Of a stretch of DNA of 13,196 nucleotides, positions 1 through 8,025 are shown one piece after another (position 1 is the stretch's first letter; each line of letters opens with the position of its first letter). The notes under the pieces were generated by a model. That model had not been told where the DNA came from. It did not search any database and saw only the letters and a program-made list of their open reading frames with translations. Source of the DNA: Campylobacteraceae bacterium (GTDB taxonomy: Bacteria; Campylobacterota; Campylobacteria; Campylobacterales; JALSKU01). The DNA lies in assembly GCA_015488975.1 (NCBI GenBank), contig WFMT01000151.1, positions 1-13,196 of the forward strand, read 5' to 3'. The position numbers and the translations under genes were made by a program.

Positions 1-688
1 CTCCGCCCTCACTTATAGCATCATCTTTAAAAACTTCTATATTTTTAAATTGTGAAAAATTTTCTTTTATAAATTCATAATCTTTAGGATTTGTCTTTAT
101 ACTTATTTTATTTGCATTTTTAATATCATTTATCAAACTTTTTGCCAATGCTAATGCAATTTCACTGCTATTTTTAGAAATCTCTTGCACAATAACTTCT
201 TTCGCAATTTCAACAGAAGCATGGGATAATTCATCTTTTAATGTATCCATATAAGTTTTGCATTCACCAAAAGTATCATCTAACTTCCTGATTGAATTTC
301 TATATTGTACTTTAAGATTTAAATACTCATCTTCAAGCTCTTTTTTTGCAAGATTATATCCTTTTTGCTCTCCTTCCTTTAAAGCACTTTGCGTCTGCTT
401 TTTCAATCTTTCTTCGAATTCTTTTTGACCATCTTCTATCTTCATTTGCAACTTTACTATATCAGAAGACATTTTATCGCTTTTTTCTAATAATTCTGAT
501 ATAAATCCATCTTTTATCTTTTTGTCTTCTTGCTCTTTAAGCTCATTTCCAAGATCCTCTTTTGATTTTGTTTCATCAGAAATTTCATCATTATGAGCAG
601 TTTGGGAGCTCAATATTTTAAAATTATATTTTTGAATCAAATGCTGTTTGATTGAATCTGAATCAATTACATTTTTATTATTATTCAT
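1..688 (-). CDS. fliH: FliH, flagellar export ATPase regulator (C-terminus cut by window edge)
   Basis: FliH binds and restrains the FliI ATPase of the flagellar type III export apparatus and helps dock it at the C-ring, on the cytoplasmic side of the inner membrane. I translated 229 codons from the ATG at 688; the frame stays open to the window edge, so the C-terminus is missing. The N-terminal half is highly charged and probably coiled-coil, with the glycine-spaced EGEQKGY motif usual in FliH. A globular part follows, with VEIAKEVIVQEI and, near the cut, DDAISEGG, resembling the conserved D-x-SEGG segment of FliH/YscL proteins. An in-frame TAG lies four codons upstream, so this ATG is the only plausible start. 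The Shine-Dalgarno is poor (AAAGAG touches the ATG), which suggests coupling to fliG, whose stop lies 7 nt upstream. Position after fliF-fliG supports the call. Confidence 0.88.
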   Translation of the reverse strand, partial: MNNNKNVIDSDSIKQHLIQKYNFKILSSQTAHNDEISDETKSKEDLGNELKEQEDKKIKDGFISELLEKSDKMSSDIVKLQMKIEDGQKEFEERLKKQTQSALKEGEQKGYNLAKKELEDEYLNLKVQYRNSIRKLDDTFGECKTYMDTLKDELSHASVEIAKEVIVQEISKNSSEIALALAKSLINDIKNANKISIKTNPKDYEFIKENFSQFKNIEVFKDDAISEGG

Positions 689-695
689 CTCTTTA

Positions 696-1724
696 TTACT
701 CTATCATTTCATCGGATTCACCGATTTGTATAACGCCTTGTTCGGCCAGTTTTTGAACCTCTTCGACAATTTTTCTTTGAGCCTCTTCCACATCTTTTAC
801 TCTTACAGCTCCTAAAAACTGCATTTCCTCTGTAAAAGCCTCCTGCGCCCTTTGAGACATACTGCTCATAAATTTATCTCTAAGTTCTTCTTGAGCACCT
901 TTTAATGCTATCATCAAATCTTTTTTATCAGCAACTTTTAATATCTCTCTTATGCCATTATTATCCATTTTTATAATATCTTCAAAAGTAAACATCATGT
1001 CTTTTATAATATTGGATAATTTCTCATCATTTTGCTCAATCAAACTAAGAGTAGATTTAGCTGCTTTTTGTCCTAGTCTATTGAGTATCTCAGCAACTGC
1101 TCTTGGTCCCCCGACTTCTACTTTGTAAGAAGTAAGAGATTCGAGTTTGCTTTCTAATATAGTAGATACTCTCTTAATAATCGAAGGAGATATATCTCCC
1201 AAATTTGCCATTCTTATAGTAATCTCGCTCCTAAGCTCATCCGGAAAAAAACTTATGGTTTCTGCTGCATTGTTGGGGTCCATGTGGGCTAAAATCAAAG
1301 CAATTGTTTGCGGATGTTCATTAACAATAAAATCAGAAAGTTGTTGTGGTTTTACTTGATCTAAATATCCAAAACTTTGCACACTATCTATAGACTTTGA
1401 CAAACTTTCAAGTATTTTTTGAGCTTCATCTGCCCCTAGTGTTCTATATAAGATATCTTTTGCATATTCCATTCCACCACTTCTTATATACTGGTTTGAT
1501 TGAAATATTGCATAAAATTCTTCCAAAATGGCAGTTGCAATTTGCTTGTCAATATCCTTTGCTCTGGCAATATATTTTGATATCTCAGTTATCGTTTCAA
1601 TATTCATATTTGAAAAAAGATTTGCGGTGGTATCTTCACCTAATTGTATTAAAAATATAGCAATCTTCTCTGCCATTGTCAAACTGTCATATATAGCCTG
1701 CTGATCTTTGCTTAACTTAATCAA
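696..1724 (-). CDS. fliG: FliG, flagellar motor switch protein
   Basis: FliG sits on the cytoplasmic face of the MS-ring, forms the top of the C-ring and receives torque from the stator. The 342-residue length is normal for the family. The N-terminal domain (about 1-105) should bind the FliF tail. The middle domain carries the EHPQT signature at 136-140 and GGPRAVAEILN at 205-215. The C-terminal domain has MFTFEDI at 244-250 and the charged torque helix at about 268-301 (KDLMIALKGAQEELRDKF and onward). The start is TTG at 1724, inside a 4-nt TTGA overlap with the fliF stop. AAGGA at 1731-1735, six bases upstream, supports this non-ATG start, and no ATG lies near it. The overlap implies translational coupling to FliF, its direct binding partner. 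Confidence 0.96.
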   Translation of the reverse strand: MIKLSKDQQAIYDSLTMAEKIAIFLIQLGEDTTANLFSNMNIETITEISKYIARAKDIDKQIATAILEEFYAIFQSNQYIRSGGMEYAKDILYRTLGADEAQKILESLSKSIDSVQSFGYLDQVKPQQLSDFIVNEHPQTIALILAHMDPNNAAETISFFPDELRSEITIRMANLGDISPSIIKRVSTILESKLESLTSYKVEVGGPRAVAEILNRLGQKAAKSTLSLIEQNDEKLSNIIKDMMFTFEDIIKMDNNGIREILKVADKKDLMIALKGAQEELRDKFMSSMSQRAQEAFTEEMQFLGAVRVKDVEEAQRKIVEEVQKLAEQGVIQIGESDEMIE

Positions 1725-3442
1725 GCTTTTTCCTTATTTAAAGACATTTTATTATTTATATCTCGTTCACTCCTAAAAAGTGATTCTATAATACTTGCTG
1801 TTTCATCTGCCTTACTATCTACCAACCCTTTTAATTTATCAAGCAAAACATCATATTTGACCTCTTCTTCATTGAACTCTCCTTCAATTCCGAGTTGCTC
1901 TTCAACTTTTCTTTTCATTGCCCTAAATTTATCAAGTGTATCTTCGGCTGATTCTTCTTCATTTGCAACCTCTTTTTCCAATCTTTCTTCATGATCTTCA
2001 TAAGTAGTTTCTAACATTTTTTTACCAAATGGAACAATAACTTTCCTGTAAAAAATAAAAAGTAATAATATAGCAATCAAAAATTTCAATATTGGTATAA
2101 CCGGAGCAATGTATTGTTGTGCTTTATCTACTAAAGTTTGGGTTATCGGAGCATTGCCTCCTTTAGTTAACGGCTTAAATTCAAAACTACTCACAGTAAC
2201 AGCATCTCCTCTTTTTGCATTGAAACCGATAGCCTGCTCCACAAGGGCTTTTATCTTTTTTAACTCATTTGTAGATAAAGGAATATACTCTTTTCCTATC
2301 ACTTTTCCGTTTTTATTCAATTTATTTTTATATTTGCCATCTACCACAACAGCGGCTGTCAATCTTTTTAAGACAGCAAACTGACCTTTTGACTTTAAAA
2401 CCTTTTTTGATATCTCATAATTAGTAGTAGTAGTACTTTTTGTATATACCTCTTTTTGTTGCCCGTTGCTGCTTAAGCCCTGGGTAGGTCCTATGTTGCT
2501 AACAGCACCTGGAACTCCTCCTACTGGCTTTTGGATTGTACCTTGTTTTTTAATTTCCTCGCTTTGCTCACTTCTAGGAACAGAATTTGGATCATATATT
2601 TCATTTGACACACTTGTTTTATCAAAATCAAAATCTGTACTTACTCTTGCTACAACATTATTTGCTCCTCCTACAATAGGAGCTAAAACTTTTTGAATTT
2701 TATTTTCATAAGAATTTTCAATAATCTTTTTATATTGTAATTGTGCTTTTACAGCATCAGAATCAAAACCATTTTCATTATTGCCAAGAGTAACACCGTT
2801 TGAATCTATTACTTTTACATATCTTGCATTTAATTTTGGGACTGATGAGGCAATAAGATTTTTGATACCGATAATTTGTTTGTTTGATAATTTTGTCATT
2901 GGTTTTAAATAAACTACTACTGAAGCAGTAGGAGGAATATTGTTTTGTGAAAAAACACTAGGCTTTGGCAGTGCAATACGAACGCTAGCTCTTTCAATAG
3001 GATCCAATCCTTGCACCGTTCTGGATAATTCTCCCTCCAAAGCCCTTAAATATTTAATTTGTTGCTCAAAATCAGTACTTCCAAAACTTTGTTTATCAAA
3101 AATCTCAAATCCAACTTTGCCATCTTTTGGTAATCCTAAAGCAGAAATTGCAATTCTTTCTTTATAAACAACGCTGCTTGGAACTTCTATGGTACTTGAG
3201 CCTGTGATTTTATATGGTACATTATTTTTATTTAACTGCTGTATTATTAAAGCAGAATCACTTGGAGATATTTTATCGAAAAGAACACTGTATTTGGAAT
3301 TGGCACTACTTTTATTATATAGAATTAAAAAAACTAAAAATCCTACCAACGACACAAGAGATACAGCAATAACACTTTTCTGCTTTATCGTAAGTTTTTG
3401 TATTGTATCGGTTATTTGTTGTAAAAGTGCCTTAAAATCCAT
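1721..3442 (-). CDS. fliF: FliF, flagellar MS-ring protein
   Basis: FliF forms the MS-ring in the inner membrane, the platform on which the export gate, rod and C-ring are built. The 573-residue length is typical. One membrane segment lies near residues 23-42 and a second near 449-466. Between them are the periplasmic ring-building domains, with the family region around RALEGELSRTVQGLDPIERASVRIALPKP written here only as positions 133-161. A glycine/proline/serine-rich variable loop follows (about 285-335) containing GGVPGAVSN. The cytoplasmic tail (467-573) is rich in acidic residues, and its last about 35 residues would be the FliG-binding segment. The ATG at 3442 follows the hisC stop by 2 nt, and the GGATAGGG just before it overlaps the end of hisC. 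The next gene, fliG, overlaps by 4 nt. Confidence 0.96.
   Translation of the reverse strand: MDFKALLQQITDTIQKLTIKQKSVIAVSLVSLVGFLVFLILYNKSSANSKYSVLFDKISPSDSALIIQQLNKNNVPYKITGSSTIEVPSSVVYKERIAISALGLPKDGKVGFEIFDKQSFGSTDFEQQIKYLRALEGELSRTVQGLDPIERASVRIALPKPSVFSQNNIPPTASVVVYLKPMTKLSNKQIIGIKNLIASSVPKLNARYVKVIDSNGVTLGNNENGFDSDAVKAQLQYKKIIENSYENKIQKVLAPIVGGANNVVARVSTDFDFDKTSVSNEIYDPNSVPRSEQSEEIKKQGTIQKPVGGVPGAVSNIGPTQGLSSNGQQKEVYTKSTTTTNYEISKKVLKSKGQFAVLKRLTAAVVVDGKYKNKLNKNGKVIGKEYIPLSTNELKKIKALVEQAIGFNAKRGDAVTVSSFEFKPLTKGGNAPITQTLVDKAQQYIAPVIPILKFLIAILLLFIFYRKVIVPFGKKMLETTYEDHEERLEKEVANEEESAEDTLDKFRAMKRKVEEQLGIEGEFNEEEVKYDVLLDKLKGLVDSKADETASIIESLFRSERDINNKMSLNKEKA
1731..1735 (-). promoter_or_regulatory. 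Ribosome binding site supporting the TTG start of fliG
   Basis: AAGGA on the minus strand, six bases before the TTG at 1724. It lies inside the last codons of fliF and decides in favour of the TTG start. Confidence 0.7.
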
Positions 3443-3444
3443 CC

Positions 3445-4551
3445 CTATCCTGCATTATAAATTATTGAAAATATACTAAAAAATTTACTGTTTTCCTCTT
3501 TGGTACCAACAGTAATTCTAACAGCATTAAGCCCATAAGTCTTCAAATCTCTAATTATTATACCTTTTTTTAACAAAGAATCTGCAATACAGGTAGAATT
3601 TTTATCATTTTTTAGCAAAAAAGTAATAAAGTTTGTATAACTTGGTATAAAATTTATATTTAAGTCGCTTGCAAATTTCTCATATCGCTTCATTTGTAAA
3701 AAATTATTTTTTATTGAATTTTGAACAAAAGCACCATCCTTTAAAGCTTCAACGGCTGCTTCTAAACTCAGTGTTGTTATGTTAAATGGTGGTCTGAGTT
3801 TCATTAATGTAGAAATTATATCATTTTGTGCGATCCCATACCCTACTCTCATGCCTCCTAATCCATAAGCTTTTGAAAATGTCCCAAGATATATGGTATT
3901 TGGAAATTTTTTAATAATATCACTTGGATTAATCTTCATATCTTTATCTTTAAAAGCTGCATACTCTTGATATGCACCATCAATGACAACCAAAGTATCA
4001 TTATCTATATTTTCCAAAAACTTATAAACTTTATTTTTCTCAATAGATTCACCGAGTGGATTATTTGGCAAACACAAAAATATAATCTTTATATCTTTTT
4101 CATTATTATAAATTTCTAAGAATTCATCAAGGTTATGAGTGTCAGAAATAGTTTTTAGTATTTTTGTCCCAACTGCTTTTGCATATATTTCATACATTGC
4201 AAATGTAGTTTTCGCCATTAATACTTTGGAATTTTTATTTGATTTTGCTCTTACTATAAATTCCAATATCTGATCACTTCCGGCACCTATAATAATATTT
4301 GAATCCAAAACACCAAATCTTTTAGACAACCCTTCTTTTAATTTATACATGCTATCATCTGGATACAAATGTATCTTATTACATATTTGCTTTAGTGCAT
4401 CAATGACCTTTGGGCTACTGCCATAAGGATTTTCATTGCTTGCAAGCTTTATAACATCTTTGGCATCTATACCAAACTCTCTTACGACCAACTCTATAGG
4501 TTTACCTGCGGAGTAATTTTTTATATCTCTTAATTCTTCATTAAAGTTCAT
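3445..4551 (-). CDS. hisC: HisC, histidinol-phosphate / aromatic aminotransferase
   Basis: A PLP-dependent class I/II aminotransferase that converts imidazole-acetol phosphate to histidinol phosphate with glutamate as donor; some family members also transaminate aromatic keto acids. In the 368-residue form used here, visible landmarks are SNENPYG (38-44), the YPD turn (63-65), PNNPLGE around 162-168, DGAYQEY (191-197) with the Asp that holds the PLP pyridine nitrogen, and SKAYGLGGMR with the Schiff-base Lys227. The reading frame extends seven codons further to a TTG at 4572 that overlaps the pheA stop. I prefer the ATG at 4551 because GAGGA sits four bases before it, whereas the TTG has its purine run almost touching it, and HisC proteins usually begin near this point. 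It is the only histidine-type gene here and lies directly after pheA, so phenylalanine synthesis is a credible second job (inference). Confidence 0.93.
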   Translation of the reverse strand: MNFNEELRDIKNYSAGKPIELVVREFGIDAKDVIKLASNENPYGSSPKVIDALKQICNKIHLYPDDSMYKLKEGLSKRFGVLDSNIIIGAGSDQILEFIVRAKSNKNSKVLMAKTTFAMYEIYAKAVGTKILKTISDTHNLDEFLEIYNNEKDIKIIFLCLPNNPLGESIEKNKVYKFLENIDNDTLVVIDGAYQEYAAFKDKDMKINPSDIIKKFPNTIYLGTFSKAYGLGGMRVGYGIAQNDIISTLMKLRPPFNITTLSLEAAVEALKDGAFVQNSIKNNFLQMKRYEKFASDLNINFIPSYTNFITFLLKNDKNSTCIADSLLKKGIIIRDLKTYGLNAVRITVGTKEENSKFFSIFSIIYNAG

Positions 4552-4555
4552 GTAT

Positions 4556-4560
4556 TCCTC
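4556..4560 (-). promoter_or_regulatory. Ribosome binding site deciding the hisC start
   Basis: GAGGA on the minus strand, four bases before the ATG at 4551. It favours this ATG over the upstream in-frame TTG at 4572. Confidence 0.6.
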
Positions 4561-4568
4561 ACTGTTTA

Positions 4569-5627
4569 TCAATCCTCTTTAAAACTATAACTTCCAAGCC
4601 ATTTTATCTCATAATCTCCTCTTAAGACATTTTGTACTTTTTCATCATCAATATAACCTTCAAAATCAAGGTAAAAAACAGTTTCAAAACTACTGTTTTT
4701 TAGTGGTCTGGATTCAATTTTCGTTAGATTAACTTTTTCCTGCTCAAATTTTTTTAAAAATTTTACCAAACTTCCAGGTTCGTCTTTTGTTTTAGCCAAA
4801 ATAGATGTTTTATTTTTCTTTGCTTTTTTATTTTTGAAATCACTAAGTATTAAAAATCTTGTTTTATTTGCCAAATTATCTTCTATCTTATCAAATAAAA
4901 TTGGTAATTTATACATTTTTGCACCAATTTTAGAACAAATAGCTGCGGAAGCGGGATCTTTTAAAGACATCTTTGCCGCTTCAGCAGTAGATCTAGTAGG
5001 TATAAATTCCAAATCCAAAAGCATATATTCCTCTAAAAACTGTCTGCATTGATTGTACCCTTGCGGGTGCGAATATATCCTTTTTATACTGCCTAAACTA
5101 TCATTTAGTGAAGCAAAGGAGTGGTGAATATCCATGATGAATTCGGCAACAATTTTAGAATTGTATTTTCCTAAACAATCAAGCGTAATTCCAACAATGC
5201 CGTCTGTATTATTTTCAATGGGAACAACCCCGTATTTTGCCTCTTTGTTTTCCAATATTTTAAAAATAGCTTCTATGGTATTTAAAGATAAATAATCTGC
5301 ATAAGCACCAAATCTACTCTGCGCAGCTTGATGAGTAAAGCTTCCCTTAGGGCCAAGATAAGCAACTCTCTCTGGAAGCTCCAAGTTCCTGCTGGCAGCA
5401 AATATCTCAAGGTATACTGCTTCTATTGCTTCATCATTTATATCATTTTTTTTATTCTTTTTTAATCTCTCAAGTATTTCTTGCTCTCTTTCTGGTCTAT
5501 ATATTGCACCTCCGCTTTTATGCTTTAGTTCGCCGACACTTTTGACAATCTTCATTCTCTCTTCAAGCAATTTTAAAATAGTATCATCAATAGAGTCTAT
5601 TTTATCTCTTAATTTATCTAAATTCAT
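4569..5627 (-). CDS. pheA: PheA, bifunctional chorismate mutase / prephenate dehydratase
   Basis: Converts chorismate to prephenate and then to phenylpyruvate in phenylalanine synthesis, in the cytosol. The 352-residue protein has the three expected domains. The AroQ-type chorismate mutase covers about 1-85 (LRDKIDSIDDTILKLLEER at the start and YRPERE at 43-48). The prephenate dehydratase covers about 88-265, with YLGPKGSFTHQAA (90-102), VPIENNTDG (135-143), SHPQGYNQC (186-194), STAEAA (213-218) and the catalytic Thr-Arg-Phe at 256-258. A C-terminal ACT domain (about 273-350) has DEPGSL and ESRP (305-308), the phenylalanine-binding motif, so feedback inhibition by phenylalanine is expected. 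The ATG overlaps the lysA stop by one base (TAATG). The product keto acid needs an aminotransferase, and hisC is next. Confidence 0.96.
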   Translation of the reverse strand: MNLDKLRDKIDSIDDTILKLLEERMKIVKSVGELKHKSGGAIYRPEREQEILERLKKNKKNDINDEAIEAVYLEIFAASRNLELPERVAYLGPKGSFTHQAAQSRFGAYADYLSLNTIEAIFKILENKEAKYGVVPIENNTDGIVGITLDCLGKYNSKIVAEFIMDIHHSFASLNDSLGSIKRIYSHPQGYNQCRQFLEEYMLLDLEFIPTRSTAEAAKMSLKDPASAAICSKIGAKMYKLPILFDKIEDNLANKTRFLILSDFKNKKAKKNKTSILAKTKDEPGSLVKFLKKFEQEKVNLTKIESRPLKNSSFETVFYLDFEGYIDDEKVQNVLRGDYEIKWLGSYSFKED

Positions 5628-6832
5628 TATAAAAACTCTTTTTCCAATCTAATCATATCTTCAAAGCTCTCTCTTTTTCTAATCATCATATCCATATCAT
5701 CTTTTATAGCAACCTCACATGCCCTGCCTCTTGAATTATAATTACTGCTCATAGTAAATCCGTAGGCACCTGCACTTTTTATCAACAGCAAATCTCCATG
5801 ACTTAGTATCGGCAAATCGATATTTTTCGCAAAAAAATCACTACTTTCACAAACAGGACCAACTACATCACATTTTGATACATTAACATTATTGCTACAT
5901 ACTGCTTCTATTTTATGATATGTTTTATAAAGAGCCGGTCTTATCAAGTCATTCATGCCCGCATCTACTACAATAAACCTTTTAAAGTTATTGCTTTTTT
6001 CGTATAAAACGGTTGTAAGAAAATATCCGTTATTACCAATAATGTATCTTCCCGGTTCACAAATAACACTAACATCCAAACCTTTCAATGCCCCAAAAAT
6101 ACTCTGTGCATAATCATATAGTTTTATAGTTTTTTCATCTTGATATTTTATCCCTATACCTCCGCCTACATCAAAGAATCTTATATCTACGCCTAAAACC
6201 TTTAAACTTTTTAGCATTGAGGCAACTATTTCACTCGCTTCAGCAATTGGTTTCAAATCAGTAAGTTGACTTCCTATATGAAAATGTATTCCGACAGGTT
6301 CCAAATATTTTGAATCTTTCGCCAAGATATAAAGCTTCTTTGCCTTTGATATATCAATACCAAACTTATTTTCATTTAATCCTGTTGATATATATGGATG
6401 GGTGTGTGCATCTATATTTGGATTTACTCTTATGCTTATTCTTGCAACTTTATCTAATTTTGCCGCTATTAGCTCAATCCTGTGATATTCCGCTTCGCTT
6501 TCTATATTTATCATCAAAATATCTCTTAAGATTGCTTCTTCTATCTCTTCATCTCTTTTCCCAACACCACTGAAAATAATCTTATATTTGGGTATTCCAG
6601 CTTTCATAGCTCTTTTGACTTCCCCTATAGAAACACAATCGGCGCCACTTCCTAAGTTTGCTAAATGTTTCAAAACAGATAAATTTGAATTTGCTTTTAC
6701 AGCATAACAGATAAGTGATTTCCTTGCCTTAAAGGCTTCTTTTAATTGTGTATAATTTTTTTCTATACCATCAAAATCATATATATACAAGGGAGTATTA
6801 TATTTTTTTGCTAAATTTTTAAAATCAATCAT
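5627..6832 (-). CDS. lysA: LysA, diaminopimelate decarboxylase
   Basis: Decarboxylates meso-diaminopimelate to L-lysine, the last step of bacterial lysine synthesis, using PLP. The 401-residue, fold-type III enzyme shows the PLP lysine in YAVKANSN (Lys46), HIGSQL (185-190), the glycine-rich phosphate-binding GGGIGIKY (223-230), EPGR (259-262), DAGMNDLIRPALY (290-302), the catalytic cysteine loop GPVCESSD (325-332, Cys328) and SAGAYGFTMSSNYN (353-366). AAAGG lies six bases before the ATG at 6832, and a TATAAT promoter lies about 27 bp upstream, so lysA is the first gene of the lysA-pheA-hisC-fliF-fliG-fliH unit. Unlike my recollection of C. jejuni, no HAD-type gene lies between lysA and pheA. 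No lysine riboswitch fits in the short leader. Confidence 0.97.
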   Translation of the reverse strand: MIDFKNLAKKYNTPLYIYDFDGIEKNYTQLKEAFKARKSLICYAVKANSNLSVLKHLANLGSGADCVSIGEVKRAMKAGIPKYKIIFSGVGKRDEEIEEAILRDILMINIESEAEYHRIELIAAKLDKVARISIRVNPNIDAHTHPYISTGLNENKFGIDISKAKKLYILAKDSKYLEPVGIHFHIGSQLTDLKPIAEASEIVASMLKSLKVLGVDIRFFDVGGGIGIKYQDEKTIKLYDYAQSIFGALKGLDVSVICEPGRYIIGNNGYFLTTVLYEKSNNFKRFIVVDAGMNDLIRPALYKTYHKIEAVCSNNVNVSKCDVVGPVCESSDFFAKNIDLPILSHGDLLLIKSAGAYGFTMSSNYNSRGRACEVAIKDDMDMMIRKRESFEDMIRLEKEFL

Positions 6833-6858
6833 TTAATACCTTTAAAAATAGTAGACTT

Positions 6859-6873
6859 ATTATACCAAAAATA
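6859..6873 (-). promoter_or_regulatory. Promoter of the lysA-pheA-hisC-fliFGH unit
   Basis: On the minus strand a perfect TATAAT (6859-6864) is preceded by ATTTTTGG, the pattern of vegetative sigma promoters in Campylobacterota, which lack a clear -35 box. Transcription would start near 6852, giving a leader of about 20 nt before the lysA ATG. I see no other convincing promoter in the run from lysA to fliH. Confidence 0.65.
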
Positions 6874-6914
6874 ATATAAAAATGATTTTATTATGCAATA
6901 AAGCAGATTTTAAA

Positions 6915-6927
6915 GATATAATATATC
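6915..6927. repeat. 13-bp AT-rich palindrome in the lptF/lptG-lysA spacer
   Basis: GATATA-A-TATATC is a perfect inverted repeat around one base, about 50 bp upstream of the lysA -10 box. It also contains a TATAAT on the plus strand. It could be a protein-binding site, but in DNA this AT-rich a chance palindrome is quite possible. The rest of the 127-bp spacer holds the lysA promoter and a weak inverted repeat at 6931-6950. Confidence 0.35.
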
Positions 6928-6959
6928 ATAAGATCACTGTGCGATGGTCTCATTATCAA

Positions 6960-8024
6960 TTATTTATTTTTATAATACAAATACACAGAAAATATTGATA
7001 AAATTGCAATTGGTAAGATTATACCTATATCAGGGTTAACGGTTGCATTCATTGACATTTTTACAAGCATTAGTAATATACCCCAGCTTACAAGTGCAAC
7101 AAATATAAAAACAGAACTTACAAGTGCCAAATCAAAAAACCTGTTACTTATGGGCAAATAATAAAATAAAATCAGATTAAACAGAGGTGCAAAAAATGGA
7201 AAAACAAGTAGTGCAAAAAGAGATGCTTTTATCTTTTGAATATTTACATTTTGAGATAAAAATAATCTGATTGCCAATAGTGCATCCACAACTGAAAAGT
7301 TACTCGTTCCTTCATAAAGATTCTCGATAATTTTTGGCTTAAACTCTTTTAAAGTCTTATAATGTTTAAAATATTCTTTGGATAATTTAGCTCCTTTTTT
7401 CAAAACAGAGGGCTTGTGTATGATTTCAAGATCATTTAATATCCAATAATTTTTTATAAAATTAGCACTTTTTGCATCTATAATAACTTTTAAATCCTTA
7501 TTTTTTATTTTAAATATTTTAACGCCCAAGGCTTCTTTTTTTACAGGATTTAGCTTATCAATATAAATATAATTATTGAAATATTTTAAAAAAAGATTTG
7601 TAGAAATATTTGAAACAGAAGAATTTGTTAAAATATTATATGCGTATTCTTTTGAGTATGCAAAATTTGTAAAATTAAGTGCTACATACAAAATCACAAC
7701 AACAATTGAAGATAAAAAAATCGGTTTTATCAGGGCATTTTTAGAAATGCCCAAAGCATACATTGCTATAAGTTCATTGCTTCTTATAATATAAAACTTT
7801 GATATTATCATAGCAAAGACCAAAGATATTGGCAAAGTAAAATTGATAGCATTTAAAAATGTATACATTGCATACAATATTTGTAAATTTGCAGAATCAG
7901 GAAGTCTTTTAAAATGCTGCATCAAATCAATACCAAGATAAAATAATTGCAGTGCTGAAAAAATAATAAAAAAATTCTTTAAAAAAATTATAGTGATATA
8001 TTTTTGATATATTTTTAAGCCCAC
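6960..8024 (-). CDS. LptF/LptG family lipopolysaccharide export permease
   Basis: A membrane subunit of the LptB2FG transporter, which extracts lipopolysaccharide from the inner membrane and passes it to the periplasmic bridge. The 354 residues show the family layout. Three membrane segments lie near 11-33, 57-78 and 99-121. A hydrophilic periplasmic part (about 122-260) is the beta-jellyroll in this family, and three more segments lie near 266-289, 297-320 and 332-351. The cytoplasmic loop RSNELIAMYALGIS (81-94) is the conserved coupling helix that contacts LptB. That loop and the N-terminal region look more like LptG than LptF to me, but I leave the symbol open. The start is GTG at 8024, one base after the pth stop, with GAGG about six bases upstream inside the end of pth. 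The partner permease and LptB are not in the window. Confidence 0.9.
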   Translation of the reverse strand: MGLKIYQKYITIIFLKNFFIIFSALQLFYLGIDLMQHFKRLPDSANLQILYAMYTFLNAINFTLPISLVFAMIISKFYIIRSNELIAMYALGISKNALIKPIFLSSIVVVILYVALNFTNFAYSKEYAYNILTNSSVSNISTNLFLKYFNNYIYIDKLNPVKKEALGVKIFKIKNKDLKVIIDAKSANFIKNYWILNDLEIIHKPSVLKKGAKLSKEYFKHYKTLKEFKPKIIENLYEGTSNFSVVDALLAIRLFLSQNVNIQKIKASLFALLVFPFFAPLFNLILFYYLPISNRFFDLALVSSVFIFVALVSWGILLMLVKMSMNATVNPDIGIILPIAILSIFSVYLYYKNK

Positions 8025-8025
8025 T

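Noticed and set aside
4552..4572. TTG at 4572 as the hisC start
   Set aside because: It would overlap the pheA stop, but its purine-rich ribosome site nearly touches the codon. The ATG seven codons later has a well-spaced GAGGA and matches the usual HisC N-terminus.
6931..6950. Weak inverted repeat after the LptF/LptG stop as an intrinsic terminator
   Set aside because: Only six pairs including a wobble, no U-run following it in either direction, and low GC outside the centre.
6833..6959. Lysine riboswitch upstream of lysA
   Set aside because: The predicted leader is only about 20 nt and the entire spacer is 127 bp, too short for that riboswitch plus its switch region.
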